Assembly: GCF_000238315.3 (NCBI RefSeq)
Contig: NZ_CP011924.1
Location: 2,609,501-2,673,500 of the forward strand
From: Pseudoalteromonas piscicida
GTDB taxonomy: Bacteria; Pseudomonadota; Gammaproteobacteria; Enterobacterales; Alteromonadaceae
Length of the DNA: 64,000 nucleotides
Direction: 5' to 3'
How positions within the stretch are numbered: position 1 is the first letter of the stretch; each line of letters starts with the position of its first letter. The notes under the pieces are model-generated. The model made no database searches. It had not been told where the DNA came from and saw only the letters and a program-made list of their open reading frames with translations. A program made the translations under genes and the position numbers. This document shows positions 38,227 through 46,751 of the stretch, piece by piece.

Positions 38227-38928
38227 TCACAAGGTTTTTGCGATATCTTCTTGAGATGTATGACGAATATCTTTGCCATTTACGAAATAAATCACATATT
38301 CCGCAATATTTTGGCAACGATCGCCGATACGCTCTAATGAGCGTACAGACCAAATTAAATCCATAATTTTTGGAATAGAACGCGGGTCTTCCATCATATA
38401 GGTCATAATTTGACGCGTTACAGCTTCGTATTCACGGTCCACTTTGGCATCCGCTTTGTGCACTTCAAAGGCCTTTTGCGCGTCCATCCGGGCAAACGCA
38501 TCGAGCACATCATGCAGCATTTGTGATACTTGTCGACCCATATTGTCAATATTCACCAATAGATCTTGCTGATCTTTGGTAAACGAATCCAAGGCAACTT
38601 TGGCAATACGCTCCGCTTCGTCTCCGATACGTTCAAGATCTGCAATCGTTTTAGCGATGGCAACCACCAAACGCAAGTCACTGGCTGCAGGCTGTCTTTT
38701 GGCGATGATACGTGTACATTCTTCGTCAATATTCACTTCCATCGCATTGACTTTGTAGTCGTTCTGACTGACCTTTATCGCTTTTTCAGCATCATTGTGA
38801 TTAACCGCATCAAGCGCAGTGTTTAATTGCTGCTCTACCAGTCCACCCATACTGAGTACGTGATTTCTCACGTTTTCTAGCTCTTCATTAAAGCGGCCAG
38901 AAATGTGCTTATTAATATTGTGTTCCAT
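38227..38928 (-). CDS. phoU: Phosphate signalling complex protein PhoU
   Basis: 233-aa three-helix-bundle repeat protein that links Pst transport to PhoR/PhoB repression. Metal-binding repeat motifs are present (ERIGDEAERIAKVAL near residue 95 and ERIGDRCQNIAEYVIY near residue 200, the usual E(K/R)IGDxxxxIA pattern). It is the last gene of the pstC-pstA-pstB-phoU operon, 23 nt after pstB. Confidence 0.97.
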   Translation of the reverse strand: MEHNINKHISGRFNEELENVRNHVLSMGGLVEQQLNTALDAVNHNDAEKAIKVSQNDYKVNAMEVNIDEECTRIIAKRQPAASDLRLVVAIAKTIADLERIGDEAERIAKVALDSFTKDQQDLLVNIDNMGRQVSQMLHDVLDAFARMDAQKAFEVHKADAKVDREYEAVTRQIMTYMMEDPRSIPKIMDLIWSVRSLERIGDRCQNIAEYVIYFVNGKDIRHTSQEDIAKTL

Positions 38929-38951
38929 TATATTCTCCTCGCAAGCTCGCC

Positions 38952-39779
38952 TTAACCGTAACGACCTGTAATATAGTCTTCTGTTTTCTTCTTAGACGGC
39001 GTGGTGAATAAGGTATTGGTATCTGCATACTCAATTAACTCACCCATATACATAAACGCATTTTGATCAGATACACGCGCAGCTTGTTGCATGTTATGTG
39101 TAACGATAACTACAGTATACTTGTTTTTCAGGTCGTTAATGAGTTCTTCGATAACCAATGTTGAAATTGGATCAAGTGCTGATGTTGGTTCATCAAGTAA
39201 CAACACTTCTGGTTCAATCGCGATAGAGCGAGCAATCACCAAACGCTGCTGCTGACCACCAGATAAACCAAATGCACTGTCGTGAAGTCGGTCTTTTACT
39301 TCATCCCAAAGTGCGGCGCCACGGAGTGACTTTTCAACCACTTCGTCTAACTTGCGCTTATCTTTGATCCCTTGCAGACGTAGACCATAAACCACATTCT
39401 CATAAATAGATTTAGGGAAAGGGTTTGGTCTTTGGAATACCATGCCTACGTTACGGCGCAGTGCCGCAACATCTACGCTCTTGTCATAAATGTTCTGTCC
39501 TTGAAGGTTGATTTCTCCTTCAATACGACAGCTATCAACAAGGTCGTTCATACGGTTAATACAACGCAATAACGTTGACTTACCACAACCTGATGGGCCG
39601 ATAAACGCGGTTACCTGCCCTTTTGGGATCAACATATTAACGTTGCTAAGGGCTTGTTTATCACCATAGTAAAGATCTAGGTTTTTGATCTCTAGTGCGG
39701 TGAGTTCTGGACTTAAGTTTGCTAAATCAAGCTTGTTATTGCCGTTTGCTTGATTGACTTCTGGCGCTACTGTAATCAT
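38952..39779 (-). CDS. pstB: Phosphate ABC transporter ATP-binding protein
   Basis: 275-aa ATPase of the high-affinity PstSCAB importer. Walker [20 protein letters not shown] near residue 55, signature [16 protein letters not shown] near residue 165, Walker [17 protein letters not shown] and the switch His ([15 protein letters not shown]) are all intact. It is preceded by pstA (27 nt) and followed by phoU (23 nt). Confidence 0.98.
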   Translation of the reverse strand: MITVAPEVNQANGNNKLDLANLSPELTALEIKNLDLYYGDKQALSNVNMLIPKGQVTAFIGPSGCGKSTLLRCINRMNDLVDSCRIEGEINLQGQNIYDKSVDVAALRRNVGMVFQRPNPFPKSIYENVVYGLRLQGIKDKRKLDEVVEKSLRGAALWDEVKDRLHDSAFGLSGGQQQRLVIARSIAIEPEVLLLDEPTSALDPISTLVIEELINDLKNKYTVVIVTHNMQQAARVSDQNAFMYMGELIEYADTNTLFTTPSKKKTEDYITGRYG

Positions 39780-39806
39780 GTTTTTACCTATTAAAAATCT
39801 TTACTA

Positions 39807-41456
39807 TTAATGCTCTAACGATCTGAATTTTTCGCGTAAGTGGTTACGAATACCAATTGCTGTGATATTCAGTGCAATAATCACTGTAACCAGTAGGAAC
39901 GCGGTTGCATAAACCAAAGGTCTAGCAGCTTCAACATTCGGGCTTTGGAAGCCAACATCATAAATATGGAATCCTAAGTGCATAAACTTACGATCCAAGT
40001 GAATATAGGGGAAGTTTCCGTCTAGCGGTAGGGTTGGTGCCATTTTTACTACACCAACCAACATCAGAGGAGCCACCTCGCCCGCGGCACGAGCAACAGC
40101 AAGAATAAGACCCGTCATAATTGCCGGACTTGCCATTGGAACAATGATCCGCCATAGGGTTTCTGCTTGAGTCGCACCAAGCGCAAGTGAACCATGACGC
40201 ACTGAGCTTGGGATCCGAGACAGACCTTCTTCCGTGGATACAATAACCACAGGCAAAGTAAGGATAGCAAGTGTAAGTGCAGACCAAATCACACCCGGTG
40301 TACCAAATACAGGACTTGGCGCAGCCTCAGGGTAGAAAAGTTCGTCAATTGACCCACCTAGCATATAAACGAAGAATCCTAAGCCAAACACCCCATATAC
40401 AATGGATGGAACACCTGCAAGGTTGATCACCGCGATACGGATCATCTTAGTCACAGCGTTCTTTGCTGCATATTCATGGAGATAAATCGCGGCAATAACA
40501 CCGAATGGAGTCACGATCACCGCCATCAGCATAACCATAAATACCGTACCAAAGATTGCTGGGAATACCCCACCTTCGGTGTTTGCTTCACGCGGGTCAT
40601 CACTCACAAACTTGCTGATTTGCACCAGGTAGTGACCCACCTTGGCAAAAAAGCCCATGTCATTTGGAAACCAAACGTCCAACACTTGATACAGAGGTAA
40701 AGTCACTTCTTCACCACGCATATCACGCACCACAACTTGGTCACGCTTGGCCTGTTTTCTTAGCTCAAATAAACGCTTTTCAAAGACTTTGTAATCTTCG
40801 CGTAACTCAGCACGGCGTGCATTTAACTCTGCTAACTTTTCCTCTGTCAGGTCATTATCAAGCTGATACGACTTTTCTTTTAAACGTAGACGTTCAAGCT
40901 CATAGTTAATGTGCCCGATTTCGCTATTTTGTAGATCAAGCGCTTCGTCATTAAGGTCAACGGCGCGTTCAACAAGCTCATGTAGCCTTTCAATCGGCTG
41001 CTCAGTGACTACTTTACCGTCTTCTAAAACGCGGGCAACATAGCCATAGAAATTACCATTTTTACTACGCTCAAATACCGCTAATTCCGCTGGTGTAGAC
41101 TGGCTTTTGATATCTGTTGATAATACCCAACGGAAATCAAGTTCTACATATTCACGGTTACCCGTTTTAACGAGCAACCGCTCGATTTGCTCGCTGTTGT
41201 ACCCTGAAAGGTCGAATCCAGCCGCTTCAAGGCGAGATTTTGGTACCATCTCGCGGTCGTATATTTCACCAATAACGGTCTGCTTGGCAACTGAACCGTC
41301 GAGATGCATCTCAACAACTTGAGACGGCCAAAAGAAGCTCAGTCCTTTCCATGCAATCATCGCAAGTAGTCCAATTACTGAAATCAAACTAATACTGACC
41401 GCGCCACCTGTCATCCAGATCCACGGAGAACCTGACTTAAACCACTGTCTTACCAT
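39807..41456 (-). CDS. pstA: Phosphate ABC transporter permease PstA, extended form
   Basis: 549-aa inner-membrane permease, almost twice the length of E. coli PstA (about 296 aa). After TM1 (about residues 15-38) a soluble domain of about 240 residues is inserted, including a coiled coil (INYELERLRLKEKSYQLDN). The C-terminal 270 residues form the normal permease with FGVIAAIYLHEYA and the EAA-loop region LSRIPSSVRHGSLALGATQA. Extended PstA and PstC go together in marine gamma-proteobacteria; the inserted domain's function is not known to me. Confidence 0.95.
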   Translation of the reverse strand: MVRQWFKSGSPWIWMTGGAVSISLISVIGLLAMIAWKGLSFFWPSQVVEMHLDGSVAKQTVIGEIYDREMVPKSRLEAAGFDLSGYNSEQIERLLVKTGNREYVELDFRWVLSTDIKSQSTPAELAVFERSKNGNFYGYVARVLEDGKVVTEQPIERLHELVERAVDLNDEALDLQNSEIGHINYELERLRLKEKSYQLDNDLTEEKLAELNARRAELREDYKVFEKRLFELRKQAKRDQVVVRDMRGEEVTLPLYQVLDVWFPNDMGFFAKVGHYLVQISKFVSDDPREANTEGGVFPAIFGTVFMVMLMAVIVTPFGVIAAIYLHEYAAKNAVTKMIRIAVINLAGVPSIVYGVFGLGFFVYMLGGSIDELFYPEAAPSPVFGTPGVIWSALTLAILTLPVVIVSTEEGLSRIPSSVRHGSLALGATQAETLWRIIVPMASPAIMTGLILAVARAAGEVAPLMLVGVVKMAPTLPLDGNFPYIHLDRKFMHLGFHIYDVGFQSPNVEAARPLVYATAFLLVTVIIALNITAIGIRNHLREKFRSLEH

Positions 41457-41471
41457 GTCATGTCACTCCAA

Positions 41472-43706
41472 TTACATTGAGCTGTACTTTTCACGCAGCT
41501 GCTGACGAACAAACTCAGCAACGGTGTTAAATACGAAAGTAAAAATAAACAATACAAAGGCAGCTAGGAACAGGATGCGATAGTGAGAGCTGCCAACTTC
41601 AGACTCCGGCATTTCCACCGCAATGTTTGCAGCAAGCGTACGCATACCTTGGAAGATACTCCAGTCCATGATTGGCGTGTTACCAGTTGCCATTAATACA
41701 ATCATGGTTTCCCCTACGGCACGGCCAAGACCCATCATTACCGCAGAGAAGATACCTGGACTTGCTGTTAGTAATACTACACGAACCAAAGTCTGCCACT
41801 GCGTGGCACCGAGTGCTAATGAGCCATTAGAAAGGTGTTTAGGTACGCTAAATACCGCATCTTCGGCAATAGAGAAGATAGTAGGAATAACCGCAAAGCC
41901 CATCGCGATACCCACTACTAGCGAGTTACGCTGGTCAAATGTTAGACCTAACTCATTGGTTAGATACTGACGCACATTACCGCCAAACAGCCAAGACTCA
42001 ATACCAGCGCTCATGGCGAATGAAATCCAGCCTACAATGAGTACAACAGGGATCAGTAAGATTGAATGCCAGCCTTCAGGCACAACGTGTCTTACTTTTG
42101 CAGGTAGCTTAGTCCAGCCAAATGCTGTTGCTATCATCGCAATTGGTAATAGCACCAATAAAGCAACCACAGCGGGTAGATGCGTTTCAATTAACGGAGC
42201 TAGCCAAAGACCCGCCAAGAAGCCCAAGATAACCGTTGGTAGTGCTTCCATTATCTCGACCGTTGGTTTCACCACGCGGCGTAATTCACTCGACATGAAA
42301 TAGGCAGTGTAGATTGCTGACGCTAATGCAATAGGAACAGCAAACAACATAGCGTAAAGCGCCGCTTTAATGGTACCGAATGAAATAGGCACTAATGAAA
42401 ATTTCGACTCAAAGTCATCACTCGCAGAGGTTGACTGCCAAGTATAAGCAGGCTCTGGATACCCTTCGTACCAAACCTCTTGCCACAAAGCAGACCAAGT
42501 TACTTCAGGGTGCTCATTATGTAGCTCTACTACCGTTAACGTATCATCGGCAAGTAACAAGGCGGCATTAGCACGCGGCGCTACCGCAAACTTCTGAACT
42601 GCTTTATCTGTGATTTTACCTTGCCATAAGTGCGCTTCACTGGTGGTGTAATATAGACCTAATTGACCATTTTCATTGGTCGTGAAGAAAGTACGACGAT
42701 AATATTCACTAAATAGTTTGACCTGTTTGCTCTTTGGTGTCTCAAAAGAGCGGATTTTAGCAAACTGGCGTCCATCATCGGTATTGACTTCAAACCACTG
42801 TGAAACCTCACCGTTGTCGTTAGCAAGCATTAACGAGTTGGCGCCCGCTAGCAGATTCATATCGACCAAGTTGGCATTTTCTTCGTTTGCAGCAAGCAAT
42901 TGGAATAACTCAACTTCAGAAGCATAGCGAGAATCAAAGACGTAAACCTGATTTGCTGAGCGAACAAATGTGCGCGATGTGTCTGGAGAAATAAGTAACT
43001 CATCAACGCGACCATCAATATCTAGCTCGGTACGCTCAACCGCCCACTCAACCTCTCCAGTAAACATGTTTTCTTCTGCAACAAAAGAGGCAAAAATCAC
43101 ACGTTTATCCGCAGTCTGTGCAACAACAGCGGTTTTGTCTTCGAAGTGACTAAAGGCGAATTTACGAATTGCTTGCCCTTGTTCATCAACAATCAGTTGC
43201 TTCGCATTAAGTGGATAACTTAAGCGAGGGGTTAAAACACGTTGATTTCCCGGAAAGCTTACCGTAAACATCGGCTTCACGAGTTGTACCTGACCGTTAT
43301 CCAGACCAAATGCATATTGCCCTAAGAAAGGCGCACTTTCTGCAAATGCTGTGACATTACCGTCAAGTTCAACATCCAATGTATCTAGTAATTTACCGGC
43401 GCTTTCACCTTTGATCTGGTAATAATCTACCGAACCTCTGCTGCCGAGTAAGTACGCAATTTCCGTTTGTTCTTCTACCCCTACACCTAAATATGTTTTG
43501 TCTTGTGTAAGCTGAATATCCATACGCTTTTCAACCTTTGCTGATTCAAAGATTGGTTGAACGACATATAGTAAATAGAAGAAGATAAGTAAAAGTGCGA
43601 CTAATACCATTACTCCACCAGAAGTAATGCCAAATTGTGCAAACCTGTCTTTAAAGAGACGGCTTCTATCCGTTTTAAAGGATGGCTTTTGCGGATTTGA
43701 AGTCAT
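41472..43706 (-). CDS. pstC: Phosphate ABC transporter permease PstC, extended form
   Basis: 744-aa permease starting at the ATG at 43706 (AAGGG 8 nt upstream; the frame to 43739 is unsupported and overlaps the -10 element). TM1 (VALLLIFFYLLYVVQPIF, about residue 38-56) is followed by a large periplasmic-side domain of about 370 residues with a repetitive beta pattern (for example NGQVQLVKP, NGQLGLYYT), likely propeller-like. The last 290 residues are the normal permease with EALPTVILGFLAGLWLAP and SLALGATQWQTL. First gene of the operon, under a Pho box. pstS is not adjacent. Confidence 0.95.
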   Translation of the reverse strand: MTSNPQKPSFKTDRSRLFKDRFAQFGITSGGVMVLVALLLIFFYLLYVVQPIFESAKVEKRMDIQLTQDKTYLGVGVEEQTEIAYLLGSRGSVDYYQIKGESAGKLLDTLDVELDGNVTAFAESAPFLGQYAFGLDNGQVQLVKPMFTVSFPGNQRVLTPRLSYPLNAKQLIVDEQGQAIRKFAFSHFEDKTAVVAQTADKRVIFASFVAEENMFTGEVEWAVERTELDIDGRVDELLISPDTSRTFVRSANQVYVFDSRYASEVELFQLLAANEENANLVDMNLLAGANSLMLANDNGEVSQWFEVNTDDGRQFAKIRSFETPKSKQVKLFSEYYRRTFFTTNENGQLGLYYTTSEAHLWQGKITDKAVQKFAVAPRANAALLLADDTLTVVELHNEHPEVTWSALWQEVWYEGYPEPAYTWQSTSASDDFESKFSLVPISFGTIKAALYAMLFAVPIALASAIYTAYFMSSELRRVVKPTVEIMEALPTVILGFLAGLWLAPLIETHLPAVVALLVLLPIAMIATAFGWTKLPAKVRHVVPEGWHSILLIPVVLIVGWISFAMSAGIESWLFGGNVRQYLTNELGLTFDQRNSLVVGIAMGFAVIPTIFSIAEDAVFSVPKHLSNGSLALGATQWQTLVRVVLLTASPGIFSAVMMGLGRAVGETMIVLMATGNTPIMDWSIFQGMRTLAANIAVEMPESEVGSSHYRILFLAAFVLFIFTFVFNTVAEFVRQQLREKYSSM

Positions 43707-43737
43707 CAATATACCCTTTGGTTTAAAAATTGGGGGC

Positions 43738-43771
43738 ATTATATTTCATCAAGATGACAGTTGTGTTACAC
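43738..43771 (-). promoter_or_regulatory. PhoB-dependent promoter of pstC (Pho box plus -10)
   Basis: On the minus strand GTGTAAC-ACAA-CTGTCAT (43754-43771) is a 7-4-7 direct repeat close to the PhoB box, with the second repeat exact. Exactly 10 nt later comes a perfect -10, TATAAT (43738-43743), which is the spacing of Pho-class promoters where the box replaces the -35. Confidence 0.75.
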
Positions 43772-43940
43772 CTGAGACACAATTGAACTTTCTTCAATTG
43801 GCATTTACCCTCAAATTCATTATAAGAATAATGGAACTAATCGGCTCAAAAAACGCTCTGATTGTTAGCCTAGAGTAAATACATAAATTTCGTTGCATTT
43901 CTTTACATTAAGTGTTTCTGAGCACTGGACAAAGTAAGTT

Positions 43941-43956
43941 TTTAGACTAGTCTAAA
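43941..43956. promoter_or_regulatory. Perfect 16-bp palindrome upstream of gcvR-like gene
   Basis: TTTAGACTAGTCTAAA, 55 nt upstream of the ACT-domain gene start. It is a candidate operator; the regulator is not known. MetJ-like AGAC/GTCT halves are present but not in the MetJ repeat arrangement. Confidence 0.4.
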
Positions 43957-44011
43957 TCATGCGCCGAATTCGTTTTTTCGCCTACGGGCGCCACAAAAAA
44001 AGAGACATGAT

Positions 44012-44518
44012 ATGAAGCAGTTAATATTAACACTTATAGGTAAGGACCGACCGGGTCTCGTTGAGGAAATCTCTTCCACTATTCTTTCCCACCATGGCAA
44101 TTGGTTAACCAGTAATTTAAGCCACCTTGCTGGACAATTCGCAGGCATAGTGCAGGTTGAGGTTGCTGAAGAACATTTGCAAGAAATACAAGATGCATTG
44201 CATAAATTGCCAGGTTTAGACGTGAGAGTTGAATCAGGCGAAAACTTGCCAGCGCAAGAAGAGCCAGACACATTAAATTTAATCATTACAGGCAACGATA
44301 GACCGGGAATTGTGCAAGAACTTGCTACGGTTATTCGCCACAAAGGTGCAAACATCACGCACCTAACTTCAAAACAACGTAGTGCTCCAAACTGGGGACT
44401 ACCTATTTTCAGCGCTTTTGCAACCGTGACTTTACCTGCCGGCACGGTCAAAGAAAACGTAATTGAAGCACTCGAGTCAATCACCAGTGATTTGATCGTG
44501 GACATAGAAGAAAACTAA
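44012..44518 (+). CDS. gcvR: GcvR-like ACT-domain protein (glycine cleavage system transcriptional repressor family)
   Basis: 168-aa protein with two ACT domains, each opening with a similar pattern: LTLIGKDRPGLVEEISSTIL (residues 5-24) and IITGNDRPGIVQELATVIR (residues 90-108). ACT domains bind amino acids. In the GcvR family the protein binds GcvA and represses gcvTHP when glycine is low; this is family knowledge, and no gcv genes are in the window. It ends 107 nt before the ppk start, with a long hairpin between. Confidence 0.85.
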   Translation: MKQLILTLIGKDRPGLVEEISSTILSHHGNWLTSNLSHLAGQFAGIVQVEVAEEHLQEIQDALHKLPGLDVRVESGENLPAQEEPDTLNLIITGNDRPGIVQELATVIRHKGANITHLTSKQRSAPNWGLPIFSAFATVTLPAGTVKENVIEALESITSDLIVDIEEN

Positions 44519-44545
44519 AACCTACACTATACTCATGATGGTTGA

Positions 44546-44579
44546 ATGACAAACACGACAGGCGCGTTGTGTTTGTCAT
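44546..44579 (+). terminator. 14-bp hairpin between gcvR and ppk, overlapping the Pho box
   Basis: ATGACAAACACGAC / GTTGTGTTTGTCAT (one G-U pair), 6-nt loop AGGCGC. It is weak as a terminator because only AATTATG follows. The right arm contains the first PhoB half-site and the left arm its inverse, so it may act on transcription or on PhoB binding. Confidence 0.55.
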
Positions 44580-44606
44580 AATTATGTCACACACCCTGCT
44601 TAAGCT
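44573..44606 (+). promoter_or_regulatory. PhoB-dependent promoter of ppk-ppx (Pho box plus -10)
   Basis: TTGTCAT-AATT-ATGTCAC (44573-44590) matches the CTGTCAT-N4-CTGTCAC direct repeat with one mismatch in each half. TAAGCT (44601-44606) lies exactly 10 nt downstream as the -10. The ppk start follows about 20-30 nt later. Confidence 0.8.
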
Positions 44607-44625
44607 GTAAAAATAAGCTGTACCT

Positions 44626-46734
44626 ATGGAAAGAACCATGCAGGCCGTATCTCCAGAGCATAAAACTATCACGTACTTTGCCAAAGAATTAAGCTGGCTT
44701 TCTTTTAACGAACGCGTTTTACAAGAAGCCAAAGACCCAACCAACCCGATCATCGAGCGGATCCGCTTTCTTGGTATATTTTCCAATAATTTAGACGAGT
44801 TTTTCCAAGTTCGTGTTGCAGATGTAAAGCGCCGTATCTTATTAAATAATCTGCCTGATACCAATTTCGATGAAGATGAAGTGCTACTCGCCGACATTCA
44901 AAAGAAAGTGTTGGAACTGGGTAAGAAGTTTAGTGTTATTTATGATCAGATCCTCATCGATTTAAATGAGCATCATATCCATATTAAGCAACCTGATGCG
45001 CTGTCTGACTTCCACAAGAATTGGTTGGCTAACTACTTTAAAGACCAAGTGCTACCTCACCTATTACCAATGATGATTAACGAAAGTAAGGACTATTCGG
45101 ACAACATCAATGACACCATGACCCACCTATTTGTGGAGTTAAATGGAGAAAAACAGCATCACGCCTTTTTGGAAGTCCCGACTGACCGTCTGAACCGTTT
45201 TGTCCAGCTGCCACCAGAAAAAACCCGAAGGCATAAAACGATTGTGTTGCTTGATGACGTTATTCGATTTTTTATTGCCGATGTGTTTAAAAGTTTTTTC
45301 AAGTTTGAGCGCATTGAAGCCTATTCGATGAAGCTCACTCGAGACGCTGAGTACAACTTAGATGATGAGCTAGAAGAAGGCGTGTTAGATACGATGTCTA
45401 AAGGCCTGAAACAGCGTTTATATGCCGAGCCTGTACGTTTAGTCTACGAAGAATCTATGCCTGAAGAAATGCTCAAGCTGATGAAAAAGCGCTTAGGGGT
45501 GACAGGTCAAGATGCCATGATCCCAGGCGGTAGATATCGCAATTTCAGAGATTTTATTTCTTTTCCAAATGTTGGCCGCGGCTATCTAGAAAACAAGCCA
45601 TTACCGCCGCTTAAAAGTGCAGCCTTTTCAAAATATAGTAGTGTCTTTCGCGCGATTTCAGTTCAAGATATCTTGCTATATTACCCCTACCACACCTTTA
45701 ATCACATGCTGGAATATATCCGCCAAGCGGCGTTTGACCCCAGAGTGACACAAATAAAGGTCAACATTTATCGCGTGGCAAAGCAATCTCGATTGATAGG
45801 CTCATTGATCAATGCGGCAAAGAATGGCAAAAAAGTCACCGTGATGGTTGAATTGAAAGCCCGCTTCGATGAGCAAAATAATATTGAATGGGCAAAACTC
45901 ATGAGTGAATACGGTATTAAGGTCATGATTGGCATACCGGCGCTTAAGGTCCATAGTAAACTTTGTGTGGTTCACCGTAGAGAAAAAGGCAAAATCGTCA
46001 AATATGCACACATAGGTACGGGTAACTTCCACGAAAAAACTGCTCGGATTTATACTGATTTCAGTCTATTTACCAAACACCCCGATATTACGGAAGAATG
46101 CGATAGCGTGTTTCGCTTTATCGAGAGTAGTTACCTGCCGTTTAAATTCGAACACCTGATGATTTCCCCCATCAATGCACGCAGTAGAATTGTAGAGTTG
46201 ATCGATGAAGAGATAACTCATGCAGAGCAAGGGAGAACAGGAAAAGTAACAATTAAGATCAACAACTTAGTTGATAAGCAGCTCGTTGATAAGCTTTACG
46301 AAGCATCGCGAAAAGGCGTCAAGATCCGCCTCATTGTGCGGGGTATGTGTGCCCTTGTACCGGGCCTTGCACAGTTTAGCGATAATATAAAAATCATTAG
46401 TATCGTCGATCGTTTCTTAGAACACCCGCGAGTGATGATTTTCGACAACAACGGCGACCCCAAGGTCTATATTTCTTCAGCTGACTGGATGACCCGTAAC
46501 CTTGACCACCGTGTTGAAGTCGGCACACCTATTTATGCCGAGCATTTGAAGAAACTAATTATCGATATCATTGAACTGCAGTTTAAAGATCGCACCAAAG
46601 CCAGAGTTATTGACGCCGAACAGAAGAATCTGTACGTTCGCCGAGGTAACCGTAAAAAAATTCGCTCTCAGATTGCGATTTATGACCATTTAAAAAAATG
46701 GGAGTTACACCAATTAAATGAAGCGAAAGAATAA
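44626..46734 (+). CDS. ppk1: Polyphosphate kinase 1
   Basis: Makes inorganic polyphosphate from ATP, reversibly. 702 aa, normal length. N-terminal domain with ELSWLSFNERVLQEAKDP..NPIIERIRFLGIFSNNLDEFF; the C-terminal phospholipase-D-like domains carry the catalytic histidines in VHSKLCVVHRR near residue 445 and AHIGTGNFHEKTARIYTDF near residue 463. The ATG at 44638 (GGAAAG 4-9 nt upstream) is an equally likely start. Expression from the Pho box links it to phosphate limitation. It is followed 17 nt later by ppx. Confidence 0.97.
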   Translation: MERTMQAVSPEHKTITYFAKELSWLSFNERVLQEAKDPTNPIIERIRFLGIFSNNLDEFFQVRVADVKRRILLNNLPDTNFDEDEVLLADIQKKVLELGKKFSVIYDQILIDLNEHHIHIKQPDALSDFHKNWLANYFKDQVLPHLLPMMINESKDYSDNINDTMTHLFVELNGEKQHHAFLEVPTDRLNRFVQLPPEKTRRHKTIVLLDDVIRFFIADVFKSFFKFERIEAYSMKLTRDAEYNLDDELEEGVLDTMSKGLKQRLYAEPVRLVYEESMPEEMLKLMKKRLGVTGQDAMIPGGRYRNFRDFISFPNVGRGYLENKPLPPLKSAAFSKYSSVFRAISVQDILLYYPYHTFNHMLEYIRQAAFDPRVTQIKVNIYRVAKQSRLIGSLINAAKNGKKVTVMVELKARFDEQNNIEWAKLMSEYGIKVMIGIPALKVHSKLCVVHRREKGKIVKYAHIGTGNFHEKTARIYTDFSLFTKHPDITEECDSVFRFIESSYLPFKFEHLMISPINARSRIVELIDEEITHAEQGRTGKVTIKINNLVDKQLVDKLYEASRKGVKIRLIVRGMCALVPGLAQFSDNIKIISIVDRFLEHPRVMIFDNNGDPKVYISSADWMTRNLDHRVEVGTPIYAEHLKKLIIDIIELQFKDRTKARVIDAEQKNLYVRRGNRKKIRSQIAIYDHLKKWELHQLNEAKE

Positions 46735-46751
46735 CCGTTGAGGAAGAATAT

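Noticed and set aside
43941..43956. MetJ operator
   Set aside because: Contains AGAC/GTCT-like halves but not the tandem 8-bp met boxes.
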